A stretch of 64,000 bases of DNA from Nephrocerus scutellatus (taxonomy: Eukaryota; Arthropoda; Insecta; Diptera; Pipunculidae): positions 91,887,833 to 91,951,832 of the forward strand of contig OX352761.1 in NCBI GenBank assembly GCA_947095585.1. Reading direction: 5' to 3'. Position 1 is the first letter of the stretch. Each line of letters begins with the position of its first letter. Of this stretch, positions 35,494-47,419 are shown piece after piece. A program made the position numbers and the translations under genes. The notes under the pieces were generated by a model, which saw only the letters and a program-made list of their open reading frames with translations, was not told where the DNA came from and ran no database searches.

Positions 35494-36010
35494 GGCCCGA
35501 TTTTAAGAACGCGAGTTAATGATTAATCCGAGGATTAATCGTCGTTTGCATTTTATGAACGACGATAAATGAGAAAATTAATCTGAAGATTTTTTCTACT
35601 CTCTGTTTTATCTGCTGATTTTTGTGGGTAAATCAGAGGGTAAAAAAAGGTGGTGATGTTATTATTCATTTTGAGGTTTTAAAATTTGAACATTTTATTT
35701 ATTAGTGATAATTTAGAATTGAGAAGAGATCAATTGATCATAATTTAATAAATTAAAATAATTTAAATTAATTGAAAATGGAATTAAAAAAAAAATTACT
35801 ATTAGTAAGTACAAAATAGTTAAAAAATATAAAAATATTGTGATATCGAAATTTTTAATCATACACACAACATAAAATATTAGTATAAACTATATAATAT
35901 AAGTGTAAAAGTCAAAAACTCATACAAAAAACTGCGGTATAACTGCAATAAAACCTGTAATAATTTACGAATTTTTATTATCTATCGTCGTTCATAGAAT
36001 CGACGAAAAA
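35494..36010. mobile_element. Harbinger-like element, inverted diverged copy
   Basis: It matches 32183-32751 in reverse orientation over most of its length: GGCCCGATTTTAAGAACGCG at the left, AATCGTCGTTTGCATTTTAT next, and ATCTATCGTCGTTCATAGAA near the right. The last terminal repeat is lost, so only one clear terminus remains. Confidence 0.8.
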
Positions 36011-38430
36011 AAAATCCGAGATTAAAGATTAAAGTAAGATTAAAGATAAACATAATGTTACACAAAGTAACTTTTTTTTAAATTTTGTCGTTCACTTAGG
36101 ACTAAGGTGTTGCAAGTTGTTATGACAACTTGGAGTTCAACACATAAGTTGTCGTCGACAAAAAGTAACATTTTTTAACAACAGTCGCGTGTGTTGTTGG
36201 ATTTATTTTTGAAATATAATCACACCGACATCGTTTTTTTCCAGTGAACACAACCATTGAGGAGGTATTTATTCGGATTTAGGTCTGACAGCAGACTTTC
36301 AGATACAAACAGCTGCTTTAGCTAAGGCTAGGAGTGCTTTGTAGTAATTTTTATTCGAAGTATTAGTTCCATTCCGTAAAGATAAGCCTAAATACGAACT
36401 ATTTCTTGACTTTTTAAAAGTGGTGATCTAAAGTCTAAATAATAATGTATAGAAAATCTGTACAAATAGCCGTGCAACTAATATTCAACATAAACAAAAT
36501 TTTTACTTGTGTTGGTGTTATATAATATTGAATTTTGTGCTTCTAACTAAATATGAAAGTTTAAGTCGGGAAATACTTAATTAGATTTTCCATTGTTTTT
36601 TAATATTAATGAATTTATTATGACCGGCGAAGAGACTTTTATATACCTACAATTACTTTCTTTTGTGCAAAGATTTCGCAGATTGGATGAACTAAATAGA
36701 ATACGCAAAGTAAGTTTTTGAAAATTATAATTATTTATGAATATAAATTATTACAAAATCTGAAAAAATAATGTTACGTTATGAATATGCGGTTGGCTGA
36801 TGAATGATGATAAGCTGGCGTCCTTAGCAAGATTTAGAGTAGCACGTTTTGTTAATGACGTCAACAATATGTTTTGTACTTATAAAAAAATCTAAAACTT
36901 TTTAAATCCAACGATTTTGTGTAGTAGCGATATGTATGTATTTTAACCAACATTGATTGCAATAGCGTGCAGTGGTGGAAGCCAGCTCCAACAAATATTT
37001 CGTAAGCAACAACTAAAATTTTACCATATTCTGCTATACGATACCCAACACTTCCTATCTTTATGTTGTGGCTGTCTATTAAAACTGCTGTGTTGTTGCT
37101 GGACAAAAAAATTTATTTAGTGAAAACTTTCTCCTCCTGCGTCGGTATTTACTAGCAGCAGCTTATTCGGCTGTGGCCTTGGCTTGCATTTCCACTTTAT
37201 ATGAATGAATCTTTTTTCCCCAAAAACTTCCAGATGGTTATTTGTGCTTATGTTTTCTTTAGGCTTGGTATTCCGTCCCGTGTGTGGTGTGTCGTACCAA
37301 ATACTTCATATATGTACACTAAAACAAAATCAATAAAAATAGAAAAATTATACATAAAGGTTGCACCTAGATTTCAGATAAATATTAAATTATGGAGACT
37401 TTTACGATGCTGTAATTCATTCAATATTGTAATTAAACATCCACGGTTTTGGTAGTAAAAAGTAAAGTAGTAATGCCACGATGTAATAAACGACGGCGTG
37501 TTAACTCTTTCGTTTGGAACAGATACTACTACTTGTCCTCCCTCACTACAGCAATGCTAAAATTTTTAATTCCGATTTTTCACTATGTGCTCACATAGTG
37601 AGATATGTGAGATAGTGATATTTGATATATGAGATAGTGAGATAGTTGTCTTAATTTAAATTCAACAGTGAACAATGTAAGAAAGTAATAATATTATGAT
37701 TATAGGTAAAAAAGGCGGTTTGAAATTGCAATAAATTATACCAAATCACATGCGAATCGTACAAAATCTGTCCAGACCGAAAAATTTTTTTTAGAAACAT
37801 TTCAAAAACAAATAAATATTTCTGAACTCGATCAAAACATTTCTGATATGGTTTTCTCCGTCTTATTCCCAACGCCAATGGAAAACTATTTTTGTTTCAA
37901 GGTACACGTCCGCGAAATTAAGTGTTATTTTATGAAAAAATATTAAGAAAAGGCGTGATGCAATGATGATGATATCTAATTAAATTATACGAATCTACAT
38001 ATACCAGTTTTGTTGGATCCTAGAAATGAAAATTATAATGAATAAAAAAAATTTTATATTATTTTTTTTTTTTGCTCATTCATTTATTCATATACTTTTC
38101 CGGTTTATTTCTAATTCTTTCAAACGACTTTATCCTTCTCAATGCATGCCCAACAGCGAATTTTGGACCCAAATACACCACAGCATGGTCGACAGTACTG
38201 CCCTTTATTTTCTGCACATTGAAGCCTAGCATAACAACAATGGCATTATTCTCCCATCAGCTGTACCGTAGGTGTATTTAGCCCGAAACTGTAGTTATTT
38301 GCGCTAAATGGCAAGGCTATCATAACTACCAAAACCTATTCTAACATGCAGTCATATTATTTCAGTAATATATCCAATGTCAGTGGTCACCAGACCCTTT
38401 AATACGTCTTGTTATGTTAGACCGAAACAT
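36011..38430. other. gene-less stretch with one candidate short exon
   Basis: 36620-36709 (plus strand) is an ATG-led frame, MTGEETFIYLQLLSFVQRFR continuing to IRK, that ends exactly at a GTAAGT donor. It could be a small first exon or a transposase remnant; I do not recognise it and found no partner exon. GAGATAGT-type short repeats occur at 37595-37640. Confidence 0.35.
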
Positions 38431-38438
38431 GTCTTAAT

Positions 38439-38735
38439 AATATAATAATAATACCGTCGCGACGGACCATGTGGTCCATGGCCTGGCTTCTCGCAACCAT
38501 TTGTGTTGAGAGCATGCATATTTTTGCACACAAAAGGAGGAACCTACAATTTAATACCGGATCCGAACGGCGAATTGAGAAGCTTTCCGTGACAAAGTTA
38601 TTACTCTCGGACGTTTGTCAAACTTTCGCGAGCGGTGGGACACCGTGATAAATACTTTGGTGTTACTGGGATTCGAACCACGAACCCCCTGCTCAGGAGT
38701 CCATGCTCCTATCCACTGAGCCACGGCGCCCACCC
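38439..38735 (-). mobile_element. tRNA-derived SINE, full length
   Basis: Flanked by the perfect 12-bp target duplication ACATGTCTTAAT (38427-38438 and 38736-38747). On the minus strand it runs from a tRNA-like head (GCGCCGTGGCTCAGTGGAT, box B GTTCGAATCCC) through a unique body (GGATCCGGTATTAAATTGTA) to a GTCGCGACGG end and an ATT-rich tail. No coding capacity. RNA polymerase III transcription is inferred from the A and B boxes. Confidence 0.95.
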
Positions 38736-38869
38736 ACATGTCTTAATTGTTGCATAATTGCACCGAGTCACTGGTACTAGTTTGTCCGGCAAGTCAAAAA
38801 TTTGATCTCTTCGTATTACACTACACCAAAAACACATATATTAATGCGATCTTGCTAGTACATCCTCGG

Positions 38870-39500
38870 ATTTCCTTGCTGATACGAAAACTTATATTGT
38901 TCTCACAACTATAAAATTTCAACTCAATTGGGTAACTGAAATTTTATCAAAATTGCCCTGCGAGTAATATATGTATGTAATAAAATAAATTCTTGTACCT
39001 TCCGAGTACATCATCTGACCAGCTCAATGGAACCATAACATTGCGTATCTACGAAATTTCAATTCGATATGCGATAAGTGTGCCAAAATAGACTTGCAAG
39101 ATTTGACAGTAATAAATTACAAGTCCATCATAGGAACATGTTATTGGTACTATAAAACATTGCATTGTTGGACAACGGGAAGTTAATAAAAAATCTAGTT
39201 GCAAAATTTGCAATGAACAAACTGGTGAAATAAAGAATTCCTTGTAGCTTTCGAGTCTATAACCAGATCATTACCAATGCATGGTAATGTAATAAGTACT
39301 GCACATGTTCGCGAGCATGTCAAAACAGGCTTGTGAGATTCGAGACAGAAACACTTTTGAAGCTTTCAAATTCTAAGTCCATCATCCGAACAGTTCATTG
39401 GTACCATAATGCATAATATTGCATTGCCTCCGGGACTGCATGTTTGCGCAAAATCTTACTCCATTGGACAACGGGAATTTAATGAAAACCGATTTGTGGT
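38870..39500 (+). repeat. satellite-like array, about 120-130-bp units
   Basis: The motif AAGTCCATCATNNGAACA followed by a TTGGTACCATAA-type block recurs at about 39003, 39121, 39253 and 39375. Units are strongly diverged. Confidence 0.6.
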
Positions 39501-39714
39501 AAACGGAAAAGTGAAGTTAAATAAAAAGGGCTTTTAAAAATAATATCAATAAAAAATTATAAAATTAAGAAGTCATCACTTGACGTCCTCGCAAAATTTC
39601 TGTATACACTTAAACTGTCGATTTTTAGATCTTTTAATAACTTCCTCCTGAATTCTCTCTACTTTTAAACAAATTTTCCTTTTTTTCTAATTTTTTCATG
39701 GTGGTGAAGAAGGA

Positions 39715-40130
39715 AGCATTAAGCCCGCCCCGTCGCCCTGCGACCCGATCACTTTCAAATTTTTACAAAAAGTGTTGTCCATCGGAAAAACACAGGCGCA
39801 TAAAATTTGAAGAAAATCGGGTACTTTTTTTTTTATAAAATTCAAAATTCCACTTCCAAATTTTTACAAAAAGTGTTGTCCATCGGAGATATACATGCGT
39901 ATAAAAGTTGAAGATAATCGGGTACTTTTTTTTATAACATTCTTATGGGTGCGCCCGGGGCCCGATCACACCAAATTGTTACTTAAAGTGTTGTCCATCG
40001 GAGATACACATGCGTATAAAATTTGAAAAAATCGGGTACCTTTTTTATAAAATTTTTATCGGTGCCCCCGACCCCGTGACCCGAGTGGCCCCAAACGCGA
40101 AGTTAATATAGAGAATTTATAAATAAACAA
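39715..40130 (+). repeat. dispersed 123-bp-repeat element copy
   Basis: Three monomers (ACAAAAAGTGTTGTCCATCG, GAGATACACATGCGTATAAA, AAAATCGGGTAC) are followed by the right end CGCGAAGTTAATATAGAGAA. The left end is missing. Confidence 0.8.
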
Positions 40131-40960
40131 CATTAGGGGTTGAATTCGAAAAAAGACTTGCATTTAATGCTGCGGTGCGATCTTCTACTCAGGATTGTTG
40201 TCGATATATGTTAAATCATTGTTATATCAATCATTGAATAAGAAATAAAAATTTAAAATGCAGAACTGTTATGCTTTTTAGTGTAACGCCATAAGTTTTA
40301 AAATCATATATGCTGGACTATAACTCGTATGCATTCCGTTATTTATAAAGCCATTTTACCAGCGTTCCATCTTTTACTTTAATCACAAAAACACTTGTAT
40401 GTTATTGATACACAATAATAATTTGCCAAAGCTAAAGCTAAAGAAACTTTCTAATATCATTTTAGTTAAATATTTAACTTAAAAATTATGTGAACTAACA
40501 TCTTATCCAGGTTAAGGTCAGATCAGCATCACTTAATTTTATTTACACATTTACATCCATTTGTACTTCTCCGAAACAAGTTGCACTTTATCTTTCATTT
40601 CAGTATTTTCTTTTATCTCTTATGTTTAGTATAATTACGCATTTTTCAAACTGATCATCGGTTGGTTTCATGCCTACTACACCATAAATAAAATTTGCAT
40701 TTGAATATTTCTACATTTTTCCTTGCGCTCTCGCTACTAATTAATGATTATATTTCTATTGTACAATTCGTTGATTTGGTTTGGATTTGTAACGCCAAGT
40801 TAATATAAACAAAAACATGTACTACGAAAGTGATAAAAATCTGATTACAATATAAAAATGGAGTTGTGTCCACAACACGACTTTATTTTACGGACGGGGC
40901 CGGAATCTTCAGTAAATGTATATTAAATTTTTTATAAATTTCTTTTGCATTTGATTTCTC
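40131..40960. other. gene-less AT-rich stretch
   Basis: No supported gene or repeat family. Confidence 0.5.
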
Positions 40961-40964
40961 ATAA

Positions 40965-41231
40965 GTGCTATACTTTTTGGGATATTTGACAAAACTAAAA
41001 AAAACTGTCAAAGTAAACTGCCACTTCCGGTTTGCCGATTTCCTCCAAAACATATACCCTGAATGCTTCTCGAGCTGCCCGGCATATCTTTTTGTGGAAG
41101 GAGTCCCCGAGAGCCTGTCAGATCCCTACAACATCGACCGGTTTTCGCACCGATGTGACCATCAGCCCCAGGTGTACAAGTTGGCGATGACCGAGGTCAA
41201 CACCCTCTCGACCTCTGAGGTTTTGCCATAG
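40965..41231 (+). other. unrecognised 88-codon open frame
   Basis: GC content is higher than in the flanks and the peptide (PECFSSCPAYLFVEGVPESL onward) looks protein-like, but I do not recognise it. A Pro-rich continuation and a GACAGACAG run follow. Likely a transposon fragment; low confidence that it is a host gene. Confidence 0.3.
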
Positions 41232-41829
41232 AGTTTCCGAAGTTCGATAAGGTCCCCCTCTGGATGACCGGTGAAATTAATCCCCGAACTCCAAACTAAA
41301 GAAAATAAATTAATACTACTGAATCGACGCGAAAAACGGAAGCCCGGACCTTCGAATTGATGTAAAAAGCTTAAATATGAATTTTCATCCCCATCAGTTC
41401 AGCCGCCTGGGCTGTAGAGTGGACAGACAGATAGACATACAGAAAATCGGACTAAGGAGATGAGTTAATCTGCAAAAATTCCGAGTTCGAAAATGTTCAT
41501 GATTACTATACTTTCTTTTACTATGAAAAAGAAAGTAAAATGGCTAAGAGAAGTTTTAATCGGAATTTAACTTTAATTTGATTAAAATTTTAGGTAATTA
41601 AGAGAACCTTTCCGAATCTTTAAAATTCATTGCCATTACAGTAACATCATCATAATATTTTGTTCTACAACCGGAGTCCGGTCCTAGCGTCCACCGGCCT
41701 CAGTTTGTCATCACTAAACAGTGACCGTCTGATCTACGTAATCCTTCCGTAGGCTTGGCCGGTCTTGCTATCATGTCCTAAATCCTGCTATGATCATTGT
41801 CTTTGTACACTAGCACCTTGAATGTCATG

Positions 41830-42640
41830 GTTTAATTACTTGATAAAGAGTCTAGACAGACTAGAGTAGGATTTGTTGGCTTTGAGCAACTGTGCGCACG
41901 TATTTCTAGTTCCGTCCTGTTATTGGCTACTACAATTGACCCGAGATAGTTATATGACGTGGCCACTATGTACTTAGTTTTGCTCTCATTTATGTGGAGC
42001 CCCAAAATTCGTTGGGCCCGCTTGATCTGGATGAATGCTTTTTTTACAACTCTTGGGTTTCTACCAATGACGTCAATATCGTTTGCGTAAGCCAGTATTT
42101 GAACGGACTTATAGAGATTTGTTCTTCTAACCGTCACATTAGAGTCTCCGATCACTTTCTCTAACGCCTTATCGAAAGCGGTTATAGATGTTAAGTGGAC
42201 TTTATAGTGATCCGCGTATCTTTACTTGGCTTATAACATTGGTCATGGTCAACCTACATATTCGAGCCAGTTTAAGTTTATTTCGGATGCCGAGTTCTTT
42301 ATTGGTTTTATAATGATCTACTCTGGCTATGCTACTCGTATCATAGGCGGATTTAAAATCTGTAAACTGATGGAGCAATGAGTTTTTAAGCTCTAGACAA
42401 TTTTGATTTTAACGTGTAACGTAAAATCTTTTACGCGGTACTCAACAACGTTATAGCATGATAACTATTGCACGTTCTGTTATCTCCTTTCTTATCTATG
42501 GGGCACCAGGTTGCCTCCTGTCCAGTCTTCTGGCATCGTTTTCTCCTCCCATACTTGCACTATTTATTGCTTGCTGTACTGCCGTCCAGATTTAATCAGC
42601 TCCGCTGGAATACGATCCGATAAAAATCAAGAAACATTTT
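41830..42640 (-). pseudogene. LINE reverse-transcriptase relic
   Basis: On the minus strand: VWEEKTMPEDWTGGNLVP (about 42560-42510), then LAYANDIDVIGRNPR (a YADD box mutated to YAND), LGLHINESKTKYIV and YNYLGSIV. The order is that of LINE reverse transcriptases with a DDIDIIGR-type box. Stops, the catalytic Asp-to-Asn change and deletions make it dead. Related fragments lie at 53333-53740 and 57335-57500. Confidence 0.82.
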
Positions 42641-43145
42641 TCCGAAATTAAATCGGAATCATTTATAAGCGTCGTGATGTTCTTCCTGTGCTGGAAGTAA
42701 AGATATCAATTGCTTTAGGGCATCTCATTCCTTCGTCAAAACCGTTGTTGTTAGCGATGGTTTCGAGAAGCTTTAACTTATAAGACCACATTTTGAAACG
42801 GTGCGCCACGCAGAAAGCCTCCTAGGTAATTCTGCGGAAATGTTACACCAGAAATTGCACCGATTTCCTAAGCTTTTTTAAGTTTCTCAAATGACATGAA
42901 AGCGGACGAACTAATGCAAGACCACATAAACAAAAACTTCTTGACAATGACTGAGCTCACGAACATTTTCAAGAAAGTGAATAACAAGCCCTCGACAAAT
43001 TTAGAATATCGTGTTAAAACATCTCCAGTCGATATCAACGGAACTACTGCGTATTACTAGTATACTAGTTGCCCCTGTCACTCACGCGTGCATTCAAGGA
43101 GGAAGGTCTCCAAAATTTTGGCGAGAAAGCAGCGAAATTCGTCTA
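42641..43145. other. no recognisable gene
   Basis: Mixed sequence, probably an eroded LINE 5' region. No block could be assigned. Confidence 0.35.
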
Positions 43146-43148
43146 TAA

Positions 43149-44111
43149 GGCTATGTCCTAATTGGACAGCGATCTCGCGTTCTGGCGATGAGTTGTTGGG
43201 GTTGGTTGAGCTGAAATGATTTCCAGGAATGAAACAATCGACCGACGAGTTTGGCATTGAACGCTTAAGAACTATTTACTACGCAATTCATTTATTAACT
43301 TTTCTTCGAATTCCATCATTTTTACTTCGCGATAACGCGTCGAAAAACAAGCTTGTTGGATTTTAAGCGATTAAACGTCGCGATTTTCGATGTTCGATAA
43401 ATGCTCTATACGCGATGCCAAACAAATTCGTTCGAGCGTTCTCACACATTGCGTGATCGCGTTTATGTCAAATATCAAAATAAATGCTTTTGCTCCACGT
43501 TAGGTGATTATCAAAAGGATTATCAGGTTTTTTATATGGTTTGTGGTGACAGCTATTTAGGTGTCACTTTCATATTTTTTTGAGAAAGATAAGTTGTGTC
43601 AGCTTCAGCTCCACTATAAATCGAAAGTTAAGTAAAAAAACGAAAAAAAATAACAAAGTTAATTATCAAAGACATAAATTATATATTTTCGACTAAACAA
43701 AGAAATGTTTTGAGGTTGCTCGATTTACCGTCAGGAATAAGATCAACACATATTTTACATATCCTTCAACTGGCTGCAGCGTTAAATGTTCTTTGGAGGT
43801 GGTGGTTACCAACAAGTTTGGGCTGATTTGGATGCACTGATGGGTCAAAGTACTGTAGCTGATATAAGCGCTGCAGTTATAAAGAGAATTCAGTAAGTTC
43901 TATGCCAACTTTTGATTACATTTTTAACGATCAATTTACGCAGAACAAATACAAGTTGATAATCAAAATTGACAATCAAAACAATGACAGTCAACTATCA
44001 CCTTAGCCGATTCCACCCCAGGCCACGTAGTAAGATTATTGATCTTTGATATTTTTCGCGATCATCGCTCATCGACAGAACGCGCGATCGCTGTCCTATT
44101 AGAACATAACC
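43149..44111 (+). mobile_element. PIF/Harbinger-like element with a transposase remnant
   Basis: Terminal inverted repeats of 44 bp (43149-43192 and 44068-44111) with 5 mismatches begin GGCTATGTCCTAAT and GGTTATGTTCTAAT. TAA flanks both ends (43146-43148, 44112-44114). Inside, 43725-43897 reads HILQLAAALNVL, then after a frame change GGYQQVWADLDALMGQSTVA, which resembles the N-terminal helix-turn-helix of PIF/Harbinger transposases. The catalytic part is absent, so this is an internally deleted copy. Confidence 0.82.
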
Positions 44112-44343
44112 TAATACGATACCCAGGTTTTCCAGGTTTTAAGACATGGTCTATCCTTGCAATTTTCCATACATAAGGTATGGAGGAGTTTTACATGACT
44201 AAAGATAGATATAATCCAGGCTGGAGCTATGTAGCTTCTACAACATAAACATGGATAATGGTTTTGTCGTGAGCTGGCTGATGTACGACGAATTGTCTTG
44301 AAAATGGCATGCGCATTTCTTACTGTTGTCGTATTGGTGGTCA

Positions 44344-45190
44344 TTAAATGAAGACCCAGAGATTGGGTTTTCCAGAAAGTCCTTTGATCGAAGACCAGAG
44401 CTTTTTGGATTCTAGCGTGCAATTCTCTAGATGACTCAGCCACTTGGATCGCCGGTGATTGGCATCCAGTTTTTGGATGTCTTTCGTGGCTTTTTTGTGG
44501 CTCATTGCAATTGGGATGTGATCAGAGCTAAGCGCTGGTGCTGTCCGTGAGGTGCTTGGTATTGTAATATCAGGCGAGCTAGGGCACGTGGCAGTAATTC
44601 TTGTGGGAAAATCTTCATTTAAGGTGACAAAGTAAGTTTCTTTTAATATGTTCAAAATGCTGTTTCCGCTATTGTCCTCGTGGAGAGCAGAGAACCAAAG
44701 GGCGTGATGGGTATTATTTAAATGCCCCCACCACAATTGTGTTTCACCCTGAAGAAGGAGCGGTAGGGCTGGTTGGGAACCATTTACTGTGGTGTTTACG
44801 GGGGGAATGTAAACAATAGTGATTAATAACTCGAAATCTCCAGTATTAACTGATATACTTATTACCTCAAGGTGAAGATCGGGTGAGAGCTGCTGGTAGA
44901 TGTTTTTGTAAGATACATTCTGCTGTAGAATAAAAGAGATTCCCCTGTCTCTGTCGGATCTGTAGCTTCGAACGATGTGATAACCGTCAAAGGATGTCAA
45001 TGAATTTCAGTTGGGGATTTTGGTCCCCTGCGCGGCAGCAATTAAAATATTATTGCGGAACATTATAGTTGGTGATCTCTCTTAATTTGTTTCGCAGGTC
45101 ATTGCAGTTCCATTGAAGGATCTTAAAAGAATTAACTGAATGGCCTATGTGTTGGCCGAGTTGACCTTTTGGAGCTGGGGTTTGTGCGTT
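44344..45190 (-). pseudogene. LINE endonuclease relic
   Basis: Minus-strand frame 45000-44344 has GYHIVRSYRSDRDRGISFIL, HHALWFSALHEDNSGNSIL, DFPTRITATCPSSPDIT and ALSSDHIPI, the order of apurinic-type endonuclease motifs in LINEs. The catalytic Asp/Asn stretch before HHALW is degraded (GHLNNTHHALW). Upstream sequence to 45190 is a broken continuation. Confidence 0.85.
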
Positions 45191-45309
45191 TTTAATGCAC
45201 AAGGGCTCTGATGGAGTAGTATGGGGTTGTGGGGCTCCTTGGAAACTGCAGGTACCAATGAAATTGTAGTCGTATTCATTGGAACTTTGTGGCCCTTAGC
45301 ATTGCCGTC

Positions 45310-45372
45310 CGCCTGCCTGTCCGCCAGCCAGCCAGCCAGCCACGGGCACGCGAAGTTAATATAGAGAATTTA
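45310..45372 (+). repeat. right end of dispersed element
   Basis: CCAGCCAGCCAGCCAGCCAC followed by GGGCACGCGAAGTTAATATA and GAGAATTTAAAAA. Only the end is present. Confidence 0.8.
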
Positions 45373-45477
45373 AAAAGACAACTAACCCAACATTTAGTCA
45401 GTAATTTTTTGTAGCTGTTCTCAGCTTGTACTTGCTCTCAAGACGTCATTTCAGGAATCACGATTGAGCTTCTGTAT

Positions 45478-46290
45478 CTAGAATAAACTCGCATGGTCGT
45501 CCCTATAAAATACACCCTTAACTCCAAGACTGTTGCAATCATTTCCAAGATTATTACTACATACTGTGAACCTAGGACATTCCCTTGCCTTCAGTCTTTG
45601 CACTGCAAATCTGGTATAAGACGATTGGTCTTCACACCATTGTTTGGTTATTTCGCCATGTTTCAAGTTGTTGGCTCCCTGCAACCCCGAATAAAAAAGA
45701 CTTTTCAGTGGGAGCTTTTATTCCTATAATATCCTAGGTTTGCAGGTTTCGCGAACTAATAGAATCCAGAATCATTCATTGTTCTTTCTCTTGCTGTTGT
45801 CGAAGCTTTAACTGGTCGTCTCCAACAGCAATAATAAAGCCATTCAACGCTAATCTGCTCAAGACATCAGCCGAAACTCTACACTCCTCGCGCCAGCTTC
45901 GTTATTTCTTGTTCCGCTCTTGGGTCTGGGAGTGTCCCTACCGCAAATCAAACTCTTTAAGGATTTCTTCGGAACTTATCTGTGCGTCTGAAATCATCTG
46001 TAGCATATCTGCTGTCTTGCTTCGTAGCGCTAGTATTAGAGCATTAAGATGTTCTTCATGCATTGCAAAATATGTTGTATTTTATTGTTTTCATCTAGGG
46101 GCCCTATCTTGATTTCCACTGCGAGTCGTAAACTATTTAGATATCTTCTTTTTGACGTATCATGAATTCCTCTATCGAAATAGTATATTACATAACGAGC
46201 TATGAAAGTGGACATTATCGTACGAGTAAGAAGCTTAAAGCACGAGGCAGCAGCACTTTTCAGCGAGTAATGTACGCTATTTTTCATACG
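45478..46290 (-). pseudogene. unrecognised degenerate open frame, probably retroelement
   Basis: Minus-strand pieces read LRLAVEIKIGPLDENNKIQ, ALRSKTADMLQMISDAQISS and EEILKEFDLR, then after stops NLKHGEITKQWCEDQSSYTR. The helical, charged composition looks like former coding sequence (gag-like), but no diagnostic motif was found. Confidence 0.4.
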
Positions 46291-46802
46291 AACAAAAACA
46301 ATTTTTCTGCTAAACTGCTCATGCGCAATGCAAAACTACTGTGCGAATGTGTGTTCGTGGAGACTGCAGTAAATAACAGAAGTATTTTCTATGTTAACAC
46401 CCTAGTGTGGATAATGCCTACTTTCGATGCTATATTATAGTATAGGAAACAGCCACTTTCGTCTATGGTCGTGTGAAATAGTATATTACATAACGAGCTA
46501 GGAAAGTGGACGTTAGCGTGCGAGTTAGAAGCTTGAAGCACGACGCAACGACCGAGTGCGGGAATCTAAAGAGCATGATAAGCACTTTTCAGCGAGTAAT
46601 GTACGCTATTTTTCACACTACCATAACAATTTTTCTGCTAAACTGCTCATGCGCAATGCAAAACTACTGTGCGAATGTGTGTTTGCTGAGACTGCAGTAA
46701 ATAACAAAAGTGTTTCTATGTTAACAAACTAGTGTAGATAATGCCTACTTTCGAGGCTAGGTTAAAGTATAGGAAACAGTCACTTTCGGCTATAGTAGTG
46801 TG
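46177..46802. repeat. imperfect tandem duplication, units of 298 and about 328 bp
   Basis: GAAATAGTATATTACATAAC starts both units (46177 and 46475). Long blocks such as TTTTCAGCGAGTAATGTACG and ACTGCTCATGCGCAATGCAA are shared. Unit 2 has about 30 extra bases near 46540-46580. No gene features. Confidence 0.9.
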
Positions 46803-46809
46803 AAAAAAC

Positions 46810-47225
46810 TAAAATGTAATAAACGCACCTAGTAAGTCATAGACGCTCTCATTTAATGTCCGACTGGCTTGACAAACAACTGTCGATCGTCAATAAAATA
46901 AAGAAATGTCAATTGTTAATCGAAAAAATGTCCGCCTTCTTTCTGTTGGCGGAACTTTTCTCGATATCGAAATAGATGGCGGAAAGGTATTGTGTTTGGT
47001 GATTCCAAATTCACGATATCGTGTAAAAAAAATTTCGCTGCAGAAATCATGATAAGCCCCCAGGGCGGGGCGCTTAAAATACTGCCGTGTAAACGACACA
47101 TCTTACCGTATCTTAGTGCATCTTACATCTTAGTGCTCGCAAAATAGTGAAGTCATTTTCAACTTAAACGAACCGTATATAAATACAATCAATAAATTTG
47201 CATTTGTTGCATTTCTATTAAACTA
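46810..47225. other. gene-less stretch
   Basis: A minus-strand 69-codon frame at 46890-47099 has no recognised family. Confidence 0.4.
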
Positions 47226-47232
47226 TAATTGT

Positions 47233-47416
47233 TGGCGCAACAGATCCTTGTGGTCATATCTGAAAAGGCGATTTAAGAACCATTCTCATGACAGTTATTA
47301 ATCTTAATCGTTTGTCAGACATTCGAGAGATGTGGGATAGTGAAAAAGCTTTTTTTTTGTGTTTTCTGGGATAACAAACTTAAACCTCCCAATCAGTAGA
47401 CCAACGCACTTACCCC
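47233..47416 (-). repeat. decayed tRNA-derived SINE
   Basis: It follows the SINE order in reverse: GGCGCAACAGATCCTTGTGG, ATCTGAAAAGGCGATTTAAG, GTTATTAATCTTAATCGTTT, GATGTGGGATAGTGAAAAAG, with a weak head near 47400. It is clearly older than the copies with target duplications. Confidence 0.7.
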
Positions 47417-47419
47417 TGA

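Noticed and set aside
38680..38735. A genuine tRNA gene from the A and B boxes
   Set aside because: The A/B-box head belongs to a dispersed SINE with body, tail and target duplication. It does not form a clean free-standing tRNA.
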